Shown piece by piece: positions 1 through 8,107 of a stretch of 64,000 bases of DNA. Positions within the stretch are counted from its first letter, which is position 1. Each line of letters begins with the position of its first letter. The notes below the pieces were generated by a model, which did no database searches, was not told the DNA's origin, and saw nothing but the letters and a program-made list of their open reading frames with translations. Both the position numbers and the translations under genes were made by a program. Source of the stretch: Streptomyces sp. LaPpAH-108 (GTDB taxonomy: Bacteria; Actinomycetota; Actinomycetes; Streptomycetales; Streptomycetaceae); contig NZ_KB891996.1 of NCBI RefSeq assembly GCF_000373625.1, forward strand, positions 248,001-312,000. The letters are read 5' to 3'.

Positions 1-140
1 TACCGCAGGCCGCCCGCGCGGGCGATGTCGGCGACGAAGGCCACCGCGCGCGGCACCACCCCGAGCCGGTCCAGGCGTACGGCCACCGCGACGGCGCCGT
101 CCCCGAACAGGGCGGTGCGCAGGGCCTGCTGGCGGATCAG
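1..140 (-). CDS. Hypothetical protein, N-terminal part only (cut by window edge)
   Basis: An open frame runs off the left edge. It reads LIRQQALRTALFGDGAVAVA at its start and continues with a regular hydrophobic/charged pattern and strong G/C third positions, so it looks coding. No ATG, GTG or TTG precedes this segment in frame. The best candidate start is a CTG at 138-140, which overlaps the TGA of the upstream gene in a CTGA arrangement, exactly like the usual ATGA/GTGA coupling. An internal GTG is possible but would remove well-formed coding sequence. I do not recognise the family. It is the third gene of a minus-strand operon with the two genes to its right. Product and start are uncertain. 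Confidence 0.45.
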   Translation of the reverse strand, partial: MIRQQALRTALFGDGAVAVAVRLDRLGVVPRAVAFVADIARAGGLR

Positions 141-391
141 CGGATCGTGATCGTGTAGACGAAGAACGCCGGGCGGTCGTCCGGGGTGCCCGACGCCGTC
201 GGGAAGGGGCTCACCGAGGCCGTGCCGGTGACGGACGCGCTGGGGAGCGGCTTGCCCGACTCGGTGCCGCTGTGGCAGCGGGCCATGGGGCAGTGCAGGA
301 GCTTCACGGTGGCGCTGCCCTTCGCCAGGGCAGTGGTGCCGCGCAGGCCGTCGAGGCGCTTGCGGCGGTCGGTGGTGTCCTCGGTCGTCAT
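137..391 (-). CDS. Small hypothetical protein (84 aa)
   Basis: The protein starts MTTEDTTDRRKRLDGLRGTT and ends FFVYTITIR. It has a charged N-terminus, a middle with two cysteines (LLHCPMARCHSG), a Ser/Thr/Pro-rich stretch and a short hydrophobic end. I recognise no family. The ATG at 391 is 11 nt after the stop of the upstream ESX-like gene, whose stop lies in a G-rich stretch (TGAGGGG) that can act as ribosome binding site, so the pair is probably co-transcribed. Its own TGA overlaps the putative CTG start of the next gene. The frame stays open upstream through the ESX-like gene, but that extension is an arginine-rich shadow. Confidence rests on context and codon pattern, not homology. Confidence 0.5.
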   Translation of the reverse strand: MTTEDTTDRRKRLDGLRGTTALAKGSATVKLLHCPMARCHSGTESGKPLPSASVTGTASVSPFPTASGTPDDRPAFFVYTITIR

Positions 392-402
392 CGCGCGGCC
401 CC

Positions 403-786
403 TCAGTAACCGGAGAGCGCCGAGGGGTGCTCGGCACGGGTGGGCAGGGTGGTGACGTGATCCGGGCCCGCCGGGGTCGGCATCGTGGTCCCGGCCGGAC
501 CCGCGGGGACGCTGCGCACGCTGGTGTCCACGAGGCCGTCGCTGCCGGCGTAGGCGCCCTTGGACAGCCGTACCTTGTCGGCGAGTTCGTGCAGCGCGTC
601 CTCCAGGGTGCGGGCCTCCGCCTCCCAGGCGGCGGCGCCCGCGTCGGGGCCGCCGAGGGTGTCGTCCGGGTAGCAGAGGGCGGGGGCGACGGCCCCGCGG
701 ATCGTGCCCGCGTCGTCGCCCGCGCCGTCCAGTTCCTTCGCCTGTCCGGTCAGCCCGGACCTGACCGTGTAACCGTCCGCAGACGT
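403..786 (-). CDS. WXG100/ESX-like small helical protein, possible ACG start
   Basis: From residue 2 the frame reads SADGYTVRSGLTGQAKEL and continues with amphipathic helical segments (AAAWEAEARTLEDALHELADK) before a Pro/Thr-rich tail of about 40 residues ending SALSGY. This resembles the small ESX/WXG100-like proteins that Streptomyces encode near secretion or toxin loci. A Trp is present but the exact WXG turn is not, so family membership is an inference. A good GGGGGAG ribosome binding site stands 10 nt before an ACG at 784-786, where ATG would be expected. The nearest in-frame ATG lies about 90 nt further upstream, giving an unconvincing Arg/Cys-rich extension. Either ACG is used or the base is an error or mutation. 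Confidence 0.5.
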   Translation of the reverse strand, partial: TSADGYTVRSGLTGQAKELDGAGDDAGTIRGAVAPALCYPDDTLGGPDAGAAAWEAEARTLEDALHELADKVRLSKGAYAGSDGLVDTSVRSVPAGPAGTTMPTPAGPDHVTTLPTRAEHPSALSGY

Positions 787-993
787 GCCCGTCCCGCTCC
801 CCCGTTCGACGCCGCCCGGCCGCCGGGCACGCTGACACGGTGTGATCGCACGGGCGTTCCGTGCGCCGCACGGCATGTGGAGGGTTTGTGGAGCCACCCG
901 CGCCGCCTTGTGATCGGCGTCTCGCACGGCTGACGGAAGCGGGCTCAAGAAGGCAAACTGGCCTAGGTACAGGGATGTCTAGGGGGCGAGCGC

Positions 994-3942
994 ATGGACG
1001 GTGGGCCGCGGGTGCCTGAGCAGCGGGTCAGCGGCTTCGCCGGGTTGCGGTTCGGGGTGCTCGGGCCGGTGCGGGCGTGGCGTGGGGACGAACCGGTGAA
1101 CACCGGGACGCCGCAGCAACGCGCGCTGCTGGCGGCCCTGTTGCTGCGCGAGGGGCGTACGGCGACGGCGGCCGAGCTGATCGACGCGCTGTGGGGCAGT
1201 GAGCCGCCGCACCGGGCGCTGGCGGCGGTACGGACGTACGCCTCGCGGCTGCGCAAGGCGCTGGGGCCCGGGGTGCTGGTCAGCGAGTCCAGCGGCTATG
1301 CCGTACGGGGTCTCGGCGAGGGCTCCCTCGATCTCACCTCGGCCCAGGAGCTGGCCGCGCGGGCCGAAAAGGCGCGCGGGGCAGGGGACTTGCCCGAGGC
1401 GGGCAAGCTGCTGCGGCTGGCGCTCGCCCTGTGGGACGGGGAGCCGCTGGCGGGTGTGCCGGGGCCGTACGCCGAGACGCAGCGGGTGCGGCTCGAGGAG
1501 CTGCGGCTCCAACTCCTGGAGTCCCGGCTCGACATGGACCTGGAGCGGGGCAACCACGCCGAGGCCGTCTCGGAGTTGACCGCGCTCACGGCCGCGCATC
1601 CGCTGCGCGAGCGGTTCCGCGAGCTGCTGATGCTCTCCCTCTACCGCAGTGGCCGCCAGGCCGAGGCGCTGGCCGTCTACGCCGACACCCGGCGGCTGCT
1701 CGCCGAGGAACTGGGCGTGGACCCCCGCGCGGGGCTCAGCGAACTCCAGCAGCGCATCCTGCGCGCCGACCCCGCCCTCACCGGACCCACACCGCCGCCC
1801 GCCGAGCCCGCCGTGGTGGCGGTCAAGCCCGCACAACTGCCCGCCTCCGTACCGGACTTCACGGGTCGCGACGCGTTCGTGGCCGAGCTGAGCGAGGTGC
1901 TGGCCTCGGCCTCGGAGGCGGAGGGCCAGGTGATGGCGGTCTCCGCGCTGGCCGGGATCGGCGGCGTCGGCAAGACCACCCTCGCGGTGCACGTCGCCCA
2001 CCGGGCCCGCGCCGCCTTCCCGGACGGCCAGCTGTACGTCGACCTCCAGGGCGCGGGCCCCCGCCCGGCCGAGCCGGAGACCGTGCTCGGCTCCTTCCTG
2101 CGCGCCCTCGGCACCCCGGACCGCTCGATCCCGGAGTCCCCGGAGGAGCGGGCCGCGCTGTACCGCTCGGTGCTCGACGGCCGCCGGGTCCTCGTCCTGC
2201 TGGACAACGCCAAGGACGCGGCCCAGGTGCGCCCGCTGCTGCCGGGCACCGCGGGCTGCGCGGCGCTGGTGACCGCGCGGGTGCGGATGACCGGGCTCGC
2301 CGGGGCCCATCTGGTGGACCTGGACGTGATGTCCCCGGAGGAGGCGCTGGCCCTCTTCACGCGGATCGTCGGCGCCGAGCGGGTCGCCGCCGAGCGCGAG
2401 GCCGCCCTCGACGTGGTCGCCGCGTGCGGCTTCCTGCCGCTGGCCATCCGGATCGCCGCCTCCCGGCTCGCGGCCCGCCGCACCTGGACGGTCTCGGTGC
2501 TCGCCGCCAAGCTGGCGGACGAGCGGCGCAGGCTGGACGAACTCCAGGCCGGGGACCTCGCGGTGAAGGCCACCTTCGAGCTGGGCTACGGCCAGCTGGA
2601 GCCCGCCCAGGCGCGCGCGTTCCGGCTGCTCGGGCTCGCCGAGGGCCCCGACCTGTCGCTGGCCGCCGCGGCTGCCGTACTGGACCGGCCGCAGGAGGAC
2701 ACCGAGGATCTGCTGGAGTCCCTGGTGGACACCTCCCTCCTGGAGTCCGCCGCGCCCGGCCGCTACCGCTTCCACGACCTGGTCCGCCTCTACGCCCGCT
2801 CCTGCGCCGAGCGCGACGAGGCGGCGCCCGGCGAGTGCGCGGCGGCCCTCTCCCGGCTGCTGGACTTCTACCTCGCCACGGCCGCCCGGGTGTACGCCAT
2901 CGAGCGCCCCGGCGACCGCACGGTGGAGCATCTGGACCCGGCCGCGCACGAGGGGCTGGCCTTCGCGGGGCACCGTGACGCGCTGGACTGGCTGTACGCG
3001 GAGGCCGATCCGCTGCTCGCGTGCGTACGCCAGTCGGCGTCCGGGGCGACGCTGCGGCGGGCGGTCGATCTGCTCGTCGCCTCCAAGGACCTGGCCGAAT
3101 CCGGCGCCAACGCCCACCAGTTCGGGGCCGCCGCGACCGCCGTACGGGATGCGGCCGAGGCCGCAGGGGACGCGCGCACGGAGGGCCGGGCACGCACCAC
3201 GCTGGCCCAGGTCCACATGGCGGCGGGCCGGTTCGACGAGGCGGAGGCCGAGGCGCAGCGGGCGGTGGAGCTGGCGGAGGACGCCCGCGACCCGTGGATC
3301 GACTGCAACGCCCCCAGCGAGCGCGGGATCGTCGCCGCCTACCACCAGCGCAACGAGGAGGCGGAGACCTACCTCCAGCGCACTCTGGACGCCTACCGCG
3401 CGGACGGCAACCTGCCCGGCGAGGCCAGCGCCCTGTGCAATCTGTCCCGGGTACGGCTCGCCATGGGACAGGTCGACAGCGCGGTGGAGCTGGCGGAGGC
3501 GGGCGTCGCCATCTACCGTGACCTGGGGCTCTCCGTCCGTCTGGCGAACGGGAGTTACGCTCTCGGGCTCGCGCTCGCGGAGTCGGGACGGCCGGCGGAG
3601 GCGGAGGCACGCCTCACGGAGGCGCTGACGATATTCCGGGACAGCAGGCAGCGGCTGTGGGAGGGCATGACGCTCTTCCGGCTCGCCGGGGTACGGCTCG
3701 CGGCCGGGTGGCCCGCCGCCGCTGCCGCCCAGGCCGAGCAGTCGCTCTCGGTGCTGCTGCACGTCGGCGGGGACTGGCGGCGGGCGGGTGTGCTGACCGT
3801 GCTCGGCAAGGCGCTGGACGCGCTCGGGGAGTCGGACCGGGCGCGGGCCTGCTGGACGGACGCGCTGGCCGTCTTCGAGCGGCTGGACTCCCCCGAGGCC
3901 GCTGAGCTGCGGAAACTGCTCACCCCTGCGCCGACGGGCTGA
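994..3942 (+). CDS. afsR: AfsR: SARP-family global antibiotic regulator with NB-ARC and TPR domains
   Basis: The 982-residue protein has the AfsR layout. An OmpR-type winged-helix DNA-binding domain lies near residues 12-105 (FGVLGPVRAW start). A bacterial transcriptional activation domain follows to about 255, ending in ELGVDPRAGLSELQQRIL. The NB-ARC ATPase has P-loop GIGGVGKTT near 322-330 and Walker B RRVLVLLDN. C-terminal TPR-like helices fill the rest. Length and order match S. coelicolor AfsR, which is phosphorylated by Ser/Thr kinases such as AfsK and activates afsS. The ATG at 994 follows a G-rich Shine-Dalgarno segment (TAGGGGGCGAG) and leaves the N-terminal domain intact. The downstream gene is afsS and afsK lies 4 kb away, which makes the assignment firm. 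A 927-codon antisense frame across the gene is a GC artefact. Confidence 0.95.
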   Translation: MDGGPRVPEQRVSGFAGLRFGVLGPVRAWRGDEPVNTGTPQQRALLAALLLREGRTATAAELIDALWGSEPPHRALAAVRTYASRLRKALGPGVLVSESSGYAVRGLGEGSLDLTSAQELAARAEKARGAGDLPEAGKLLRLALALWDGEPLAGVPGPYAETQRVRLEELRLQLLESRLDMDLERGNHAEAVSELTALTAAHPLRERFRELLMLSLYRSGRQAEALAVYADTRRLLAEELGVDPRAGLSELQQRILRADPALTGPTPPPAEPAVVAVKPAQLPASVPDFTGRDAFVAELSEVLASASEAEGQVMAVSALAGIGGVGKTTLAVHVAHRARAAFPDGQLYVDLQGAGPRPAEPETVLGSFLRALGTPDRSIPESPEERAALYRSVLDGRRVLVLLDNAKDAAQVRPLLPGTAGCAALVTARVRMTGLAGAHLVDLDVMSPEEALALFTRIVGAERVAAEREAALDVVAACGFLPLAIRIAASRLAARRTWTVSVLAAKLADERRRLDELQAGDLAVKATFELGYGQLEPAQARAFRLLGLAEGPDLSLAAAAAVLDRPQEDTEDLLESLVDTSLLESAAPGRYRFHDLVRLYARSCAERDEAAPGECAAALSRLLDFYLATAARVYAIERPGDRTVEHLDPAAHEGLAFAGHRDALDWLYAEADPLLACVRQSASGATLRRAVDLLVASKDLAESGANAHQFGAAATAVRDAAEAAGDARTEGRARTTLAQVHMAAGRFDEAEAEAQRAVELAEDARDPWIDCNAPSERGIVAAYHQRNEEAETYLQRTLDAYRADGNLPGEASALCNLSRVRLAMGQVDSAVELAEAGVAIYRDLGLSVRLANGSYALGLALAESGRPAEAEARLTEALTIFRDSRQRLWEGMTLFRLAGVRLAAGWPAAAAAQAEQSLSVLLHVGGDWRRAGVLTVLGKALDALGESDRARACWTDALAVFERLDSPEAAELRKLLTPAPTG

Positions 3943-3965
3943 CAGCGGGGGCCCCGGGGCGCCGC

Positions 3966-4005
3966 GTTCATCATTCGTTTATCGTGCCCGAGCACTCTCT
4001 AGGCA
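3966..4005 (+). promoter_or_regulatory. afsS promoter with AfsR-box direct repeats
   Basis: Two direct repeats, GTTCATC (3966-3972) and GTTTATC (3977-3983), lie 11 bp apart, one helical turn. The second overlaps a -35 region (TTTATC, 3978-3983), followed after 16 bp by TAGGCA (4000-4005) as -10. In S. coelicolor AfsR binds direct repeats overlapping the -35 of afsS and recruits RNA polymerase; PhoP competes at the same site. The layout here matches that model. Confidence 0.75.
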
Positions 4006-4129
4006 GTCGGCTCGTCGTTCACGGGGGACGCACAGGCCGGCTGGGCCCCGGCCCGTCCGGAAGTCCTCGGGGGAGCGGCCGGACGGGCCTGCCGTCCCAG
4101 CACACCTTCACAGCAACGGAGTTCAGACG

Positions 4130-4312
4130 ATGAGCGACGCCAAGAAGTCCGACAAGGTCACTCCTCAGGAGAGCCACATCACGGGTGGGGAGACGGCGGA
4201 GGCCGCCGAGGTGACCCCGCAGGAGAGCCACATCACCGGCGGCGAGAACGCCGAGGAGCTGGACGACGTCACCACCCTGGAGAGCCACATCACCGGCGGC
4301 GACCCGCGCTGA
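4130..4312 (+). CDS. afsS: AfsS: small repeat-containing activator downstream of AfsR
   Basis: This 60-residue acidic protein contains three copies of a decapeptide, TPQESHITGG at 11-20 and 29-38 and the diverged TTLESHITGG at 48-57, joined by acidic linkers. Short length, threefold TPQxSHxTG-type repeats and position directly 3' of afsR identify AfsS (AfsR2), the small sigma-factor-like protein that raises antibiotic production and coordinates nutritional stress in S. coelicolor. The ATG at 4130 has GGAG about 10 nt upstream. It is transcribed from its own AfsR-dependent promoter and followed by a strong terminator. How AfsS acts is not established; the repeats are known to matter for function. 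Confidence 0.93.
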   Translation: MSDAKKSDKVTPQESHITGGETAEAAEVTPQESHITGGENAEELDDVTTLESHITGGDPR

Positions 4313-4358
4313 GCCCGCTCCGGGGGGGAGCACACGGGGGAAAGTACGGGGGACGTGA

Positions 4359-4396
4359 GGCCGCGGCGGCGCGGGTGGGGGGATGCCGCCGCGGCC
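4359..4396. terminator. Bidirectional hairpin terminator between afsS and the EEP gene
   Basis: A perfect 12-bp inverted repeat (GGCCGCGGCGGC at 4359-4370 and its complement at 4385-4396) with a 14-nt loop lies between two convergent genes. A weaker stem, GCTCC/GGAGC near 4317-4331, follows afsS more closely. There is little U-tract, as usual in Streptomyces. Confidence 0.75.
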
Positions 4397-4405
4397 TTCG
4401 TGCGT

Positions 4406-5449
4406 TCACCAGCCGATCCGGGCCGCCACCGGCAGATGGTCGCTCCCGGTGTCCGGCAGCGTCCATGAGCGGTCCGGCGTCACGCCCCGGACCAGGATCT
4501 GGTCGATCCGCACCACGGGGAAGCCCGCGGGCCAGGTCAGGCCGAAGCCGCTGCCCGACGTGTCCTGGACGGAGCGCAGCCGCGCGGTGATTCCCGCGAA
4601 CGCCCGGTCGTCCAGGGTGCCGTTGAGGTCACCGAGCAGCACCACCCGCTCGCTCGTGTCCTCCGCCAGCGCCTGGCCCAGGGCCCGCGCGCCGATGTCC
4701 CGGCTGCCGGTCCAGAAGCCCTTCCTGGGCATGAGCCGTACGGACCCCAGGTGGGCCACGTACACCGTCAGCGGGCCGTGGTCCGTGGTCACGGTGGTGC
4801 GCAGCGCGCGGTTGGCGGGCAGCTTCTGCGCCTCCGTCTTGGTGGCCGCGAGCGGGCCGTAGTCCATGATGTCGATCATCCGGGTGTCCGAGAGCGGCAG
4901 CGTGCTCCACAGTCCGACCGTGCCGCGCACCACGTGGTGCGGGTATGCCCGCGCGAGCCCCTTCTCGTACTGCGGCGTCGCCTGCGGGGTCAGCTCCTCC
5001 AGGGCCAGCACCTGCGCGCCGGAGGCGGCCAGGGCGCGGGCGGTGGCGGCCGGGTCGGGGTTGCCCGCGCCGACGTTGTGGCTGACCAGGGTGAGGTCGC
5101 CGCCCGGACCGGACTTGTCGGTGAGCAGCCCGCCGAAGAGGCTCAGCCACACGGTGACCGGCAGCACCAGCGCGACCACCGCCGAGGCGGAGCGGCGCCA
5201 CAGGGCCCCGGCCAGCAGCACCGGGACCGGCAGGCCGAGCCAGGGCAGCAGGTTCTCCAGCAGACTGCCGAGGCCCGCGAAGTCGGTGACCTGGGCGTGC
5301 AGCGGCAGCAGCAGGCCGAGCAGCAGCGCCAGCGCGGTGAGCACCGGGCCACGCCGCCACAGCTGCGGCCGGGTGGTGGCGTGGATCGCCCGGTGGAGGC
5401 GCGCGCGCCAGGGGGCGGTGCGGCTCGGTCCGGGGGTGTTTCGTGTCAT
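4406..5449 (-). CDS. Endonuclease/exonuclease/phosphatase-fold membrane protein
   Basis: The 347-residue protein begins with a basic cytoplasmic segment, then three hydrophobic segments (about 33-53, 60-78 and 82-103), then an extracytoplasmic EEP (DNase I-like) domain. Catalytic motifs of the fold are visible in order: SHNVGAGN, the metal-binding Glu in ALEELTPQ, GDLNGTLDD, and the closing SDHLPVAARI. Such membrane-anchored EEP proteins probably hydrolyse phosphodiesters (lipids or nucleotides) outside the membrane; the substrate is unknown. The ATG at 5447-5449 (MTRNTPG) precedes the basic segment. Longer upstream frames cross the divergent promoter and are not credible. It diverges from the two-component pair at 5537. 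Confidence 0.85.
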   Translation of the reverse strand: MTRNTPGPSRTAPWRARLHRAIHATTRPQLWRRGPVLTALALLLGLLLPLHAQVTDFAGLGSLLENLLPWLGLPVPVLLAGALWRRSASAVVALVLPVTVWLSLFGGLLTDKSGPGGDLTLVSHNVGAGNPDPAATARALAASGAQVLALEELTPQATPQYEKGLARAYPHHVVRGTVGLWSTLPLSDTRMIDIMDYGPLAATKTEAQKLPANRALRTTVTTDHGPLTVYVAHLGSVRLMPRKGFWTGSRDIGARALGQALAEDTSERVVLLGDLNGTLDDRAFAGITARLRSVQDTSGSGFGLTWPAGFPVVRIDQILVRGVTPDRSWTLPDTGSDHLPVAARIGW

Positions 5450-5523
5450 GGCACCAGTCAAGGACGGGTGATGTTGCCGGGGCGTATGCGCTTTTCGATA
5501 CGTTGCCGATATGCGCCGACTCG

Positions 5524-5529
5524 TAGCCT
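5524..5529 (+). promoter_or_regulatory. -10 box (TAGCCT) of a leaderless promoter for the response regulator
   Basis: TAGCCT ends 7 nt before the ATG at 5537, so transcription should begin at or next to the start codon. No Shine-Dalgarno sequence is present. A TTGCCG at 5503-5508 could be a -35 with a short 15-bp spacer. Confidence 0.6.
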
Positions 5530-5536
5530 TTCTCCC

Positions 5537-6229
5537 ATGCGTGTGCTGATCGTCGAGGACGAGCCCTATCTGGCCGAGGCCATCCGCGACGGACTGCGTC
5601 TCGAGGCGATCGCGGCCGACCTCGCCGGGGACGGTGACACCGCCCTTGAGCTGCTGAGCGTCAACGCCTACGACATCGCCGTGCTCGACCGCGACATCCC
5701 CGGCCCCTCCGGTGACGAGGTCGCCCGGCGCATCGTCGCCTCCGGCAGCGGGATGCCGATCCTGATGCTCACCGCGGCCGACCGGCTGGACGACAAGGCG
5801 TCCGGATTCGGGCTCGGCGCCGACGACTACCTCACCAAGCCGTTCGACCTCAGGGAACTGGTGCTGCGGCTGCGGGCGTTGGACCGCAGACGCGCCCATC
5901 ACCGGCCGCCCGTACGGGAGATCGCGGGGCTGCGGCTCGACCCCTTCCGCCGGGAGGTCCACCGGGACGGCCGCCATGTCGCCCTCACCCGCAAGCAGTT
6001 CGCGGTCCTTGAGGTCCTGGTCGCGGCCGAGGGCGGGGTGGTCAGCGCGGAGGAGCTGCTGGAGCGGGCGTGGGACGCGAACGCGGACCCGTTCACCAAC
6101 GCCGTACGCATCACGGTCTCGGCGCTGCGGAAACGGCTCGGGGAGCCGTGGGTGATCGCGACGGTGGCGGGGGTGGGGTATCGGATCGACGCGGGAGGGG
6201 ACGCGGGGGATTCCGGTGCGGCGGGTTAG
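5537..6229 (+). CDS. OmpR-family response regulator (CutR-like)
   Basis: This 230-residue regulator has an N-terminal receiver domain (MRVLIVEDEP) with acidic pocket E7/D8, phospho-acceptor D51 in VLDRDIPGPSG and the conserved Lys in YLTKPFDLREL near 101. The C-terminal winged-helix DNA-binding domain includes LTRKQFAVLEVLVAAEGGVVS and ends GVGYRID. The sequence style is close to Streptomyces CutR but I would not call it CutR itself. It is translationally coupled to the sensor kinase gene, which begins 14 bp before this gene's stop. The regulon is unknown; the divergent membrane phosphodiesterase gene is an obvious candidate. The start rests on the ATG preceding the canonical receiver sequence and on the leaderless -10 box. 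Confidence 0.9.
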   Translation: MRVLIVEDEPYLAEAIRDGLRLEAIAADLAGDGDTALELLSVNAYDIAVLDRDIPGPSGDEVARRIVASGSGMPILMLTAADRLDDKASGFGLGADDYLTKPFDLRELVLRLRALDRRRAHHRPPVREIAGLRLDPFRREVHRDGRHVALTRKQFAVLEVLVAAEGGVVSAEELLERAWDANADPFTNAVRITVSALRKRLGEPWVIATVAGVGYRIDAGGDAGDSGAAG

Positions 6230-7340
6230 GGCGGCGGGCGTGGATAGGGCGCCCGGGGTGAGCGTCCGGCTCAAGCTCACGCTCAGCTATGCGGGGTTCC
6301 TCATGCTGGCGGGGGCGCTGCTGCTCGCCGCGGTGTGGTGGTTCCTGCTGCGGTACGTCCCGGAGCGCGCGCTCATCGTCCCGGGCTCCACGGAGAACCC
6401 GACCGTCGGCGATGTCTTCCCGGTCCGCTCCAACCTGCTGCGTGTCTTCGCGCCGAGGGCGTTCGGGGTGCTGGCGTTCCTGCTGGTGTTCGGGCTCGTG
6501 GGCGGGTGGTTCCTCGCGGGGCGGATGCTCGCGCCCCTGGGGCGCCTCACGGAGGCCACCCGCAGGGCCGCGACCGGATCGCTCTCCCATCGGGTCCAAC
6601 TGCCGGGCCGCAGCGACGAGTTCCGGGAACTGGCCGACGCCTTCGACACGATGCTCGCGCGGCTGGACGCGCACGTGGCCGAGCAGCGGCGGTTCGCCGC
6701 CAACGCCTCGCACGAGCTGCGCACTCCGCTGGCCATCTCGAAGGCGCTCCTCGATGTCGCCCGCTCCGATCCGGACCGCGACACCGATGCCCTCCTCGCC
6801 CGGCTCAGCGCCGTCAACACCCGGGCGATCGACCTCACCGAGGCGCTGCTCCTGGTCAGCCGTGCCGAGCAGCGGTCCTTCACCCGGGAACCGGTCGACC
6901 TGTCCCTCCTGGCGGAGGAGGCCACGGAGACCCTGCTCCCGCTCGCGGAGCGGCACGGGGTCGCGCTGGAGACCTCGGGTGACATCGCGACGGCGCTCGG
7001 ATCACCGGCGCTGCTGCTCCAGTTGACGACGAACCTGGTGCACAACGCGATCGTCCACAACCTGGCGGAGGGGGGCACGGTGTGGGTGAGCACGGAAGCC
7101 CGGCCCGGGTCCGTGATGCTCACGGTCGAGAACACCGGCGAACGGCTCACCCCGGAACTGGTCGCGACGCTCACCGAGCCCTTCCGGCGCGGGACCGAAC
7201 GCGTCCACACCGATCACGCGGGGGTCGGGCTCGGGCTGGCCATCGTCAGGACCCTCACCGAGGCGCACGACGGGACGCTGACGCTTGTTCCGCGCGAGGG
7301 CGGCGGCTTGCGCATCTCCGTGGAGTTGCCCGCGAGTTGA
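6216..7340 (+). CDS. Sensor histidine kinase, partner of the upstream regulator
   Basis: The 374-residue membrane kinase has two transmembrane segments (about 22-48 and 85-108) flanking a short extracytoplasmic loop of about 40 residues. A HAMP linker follows (LAGRMLAPLGRLTEATRRAA), then a dimerisation/phosphoacceptor helix with H-box NASHELRTPLA, and an ATPase domain with N-box NLVHNAIVHN and G-box GVGLGLAIV. The GTG at 6216 is supported by GGGGGA 5-6 nt upstream and overlaps the regulator gene by 14 bp, indicating coupling. Later GTGs at 6240 and 6258 would also leave the first membrane helix. The short sensor loop suggests a membrane or small-molecule signal. Confidence 0.9.
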   Translation: MRRVRAAGVDRAPGVSVRLKLTLSYAGFLMLAGALLLAAVWWFLLRYVPERALIVPGSTENPTVGDVFPVRSNLLRVFAPRAFGVLAFLLVFGLVGGWFLAGRMLAPLGRLTEATRRAATGSLSHRVQLPGRSDEFRELADAFDTMLARLDAHVAEQRRFAANASHELRTPLAISKALLDVARSDPDRDTDALLARLSAVNTRAIDLTEALLLVSRAEQRSFTREPVDLSLLAEEATETLLPLAERHGVALETSGDIATALGSPALLLQLTTNLVHNAIVHNLAEGGTVWVSTEARPGSVMLTVENTGERLTPELVATLTEPFRRGTERVHTDHAGVGLGLAIVRTLTEAHDGTLTLVPREGGGLRISVELPAS

Positions 7341-7354
7341 GGGCGCCCGGCGCG

Positions 7355-7927
7355 TCAGCCCGCCTGCCGCGCCGTACGCTCCGCCTCGCAGCGGCCCACG
7401 TCCAGCCCCTCCACACCGACCCGCACCAGCGTCTGCTCGGCACCCCGCGCGGGCACGTCCACCTCAGCCCGCCCGACGCGGAGTTCGGCACCGGTGCTGT
7501 CCAGGAAGTGCACGACAGCGGTGTACCGCACCTCGCGCTTGTTGTGGTTGGTGACTTCGACGGTCGCATACGGCTTCGCGACCGTCGCACAGCTCAGCAC
7601 CCGGACCGTCCCGTCCTCGACGCTCCGCCCGCGCCCGCCGGCGGTGGAGGTGGGGTGCTGCGTACGGGGTGTCCGGTAGCCGCCGGTACTGCCGTACGAG
7701 TCGTCCGGATCGTACGTCGCCCCACCCCCGGAACTGGAGCCGGAGAAGCCCCCGCCCGACGACGACGTACTGTCGTGATCCTGGCTGGAGCTGCTACACC
7801 CAGCGCCCCCACCCGACCCGTGCCTGCTGTGCCCATGCCCCCGGGAAAACCCCGTGAGCGCCAGCACGGCAAGTGCCAGCACACCCATCAACCTGAGTCC
7901 GCGCCCCCGTAGCCCCATGCACTTCAC
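7355..7927 (-). CDS. Exported Ser/Gly-rich protein with C-terminal FxLYD-like beta domain
   Basis: A basic N-terminus and hydrophobic segment (LMGVLALAVLALTGF) form a signal peptide. Then comes a His/Ser/Gly-rich low-complexity region, and a C-terminal domain of about 80 residues (VRVLSCATVAKPYATVEVTN) with alternating hydrophobic strands resembling FxLYD-type extracellular domains. There is no clean lipobox. The GTG at 7925-7927 or ATG at 7916-7918 could start; I use the longer. It lies 3' of afsK on the same strand and between afsK and afsS, the position of a conserved unknown gene in S. coelicolor (SCO4424 from memory). Function is unknown; the cell-envelope location is an inference. Confidence 0.7.
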   Translation of the reverse strand: MKCMGLRGRGLRLMGVLALAVLALTGFSRGHGHSRHGSGGGAGCSSSSQDHDSTSSSGGGFSGSSSGGGATYDPDDSYGSTGGYRTPRTQHPTSTAGGRGRSVEDGTVRVLSCATVAKPYATVEVTNHNKREVRYTAVVHFLDSTGAELRVGRAEVDVPARGAEQTLVRVGVEGLDVGRCEAERTARQAG

Positions 7928-8107
7928 CCTAACGGCCCACCCACCGAACACCCCGCGAACCCGCTAGCCCCCCACGCCCCTCGAAACCCCCGGCCGCACC
8001 CCGGCTCAGAACCAGCGCAGTGGTTGCGCCACCCCCGCATCACGCGCGGGTACGAACGTTCCGGCATCGCGTCCTCGAACGCCCGCCGGGCCCGGTCCCC
8101 CGGTCCG

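Noticed and set aside
979..3762. 927-codon frame antisense to afsR
   Set aside because: Arg/Gly/Gln-rich product, exactly opposite a well-identified gene; a usual artefact of G/C third positions.
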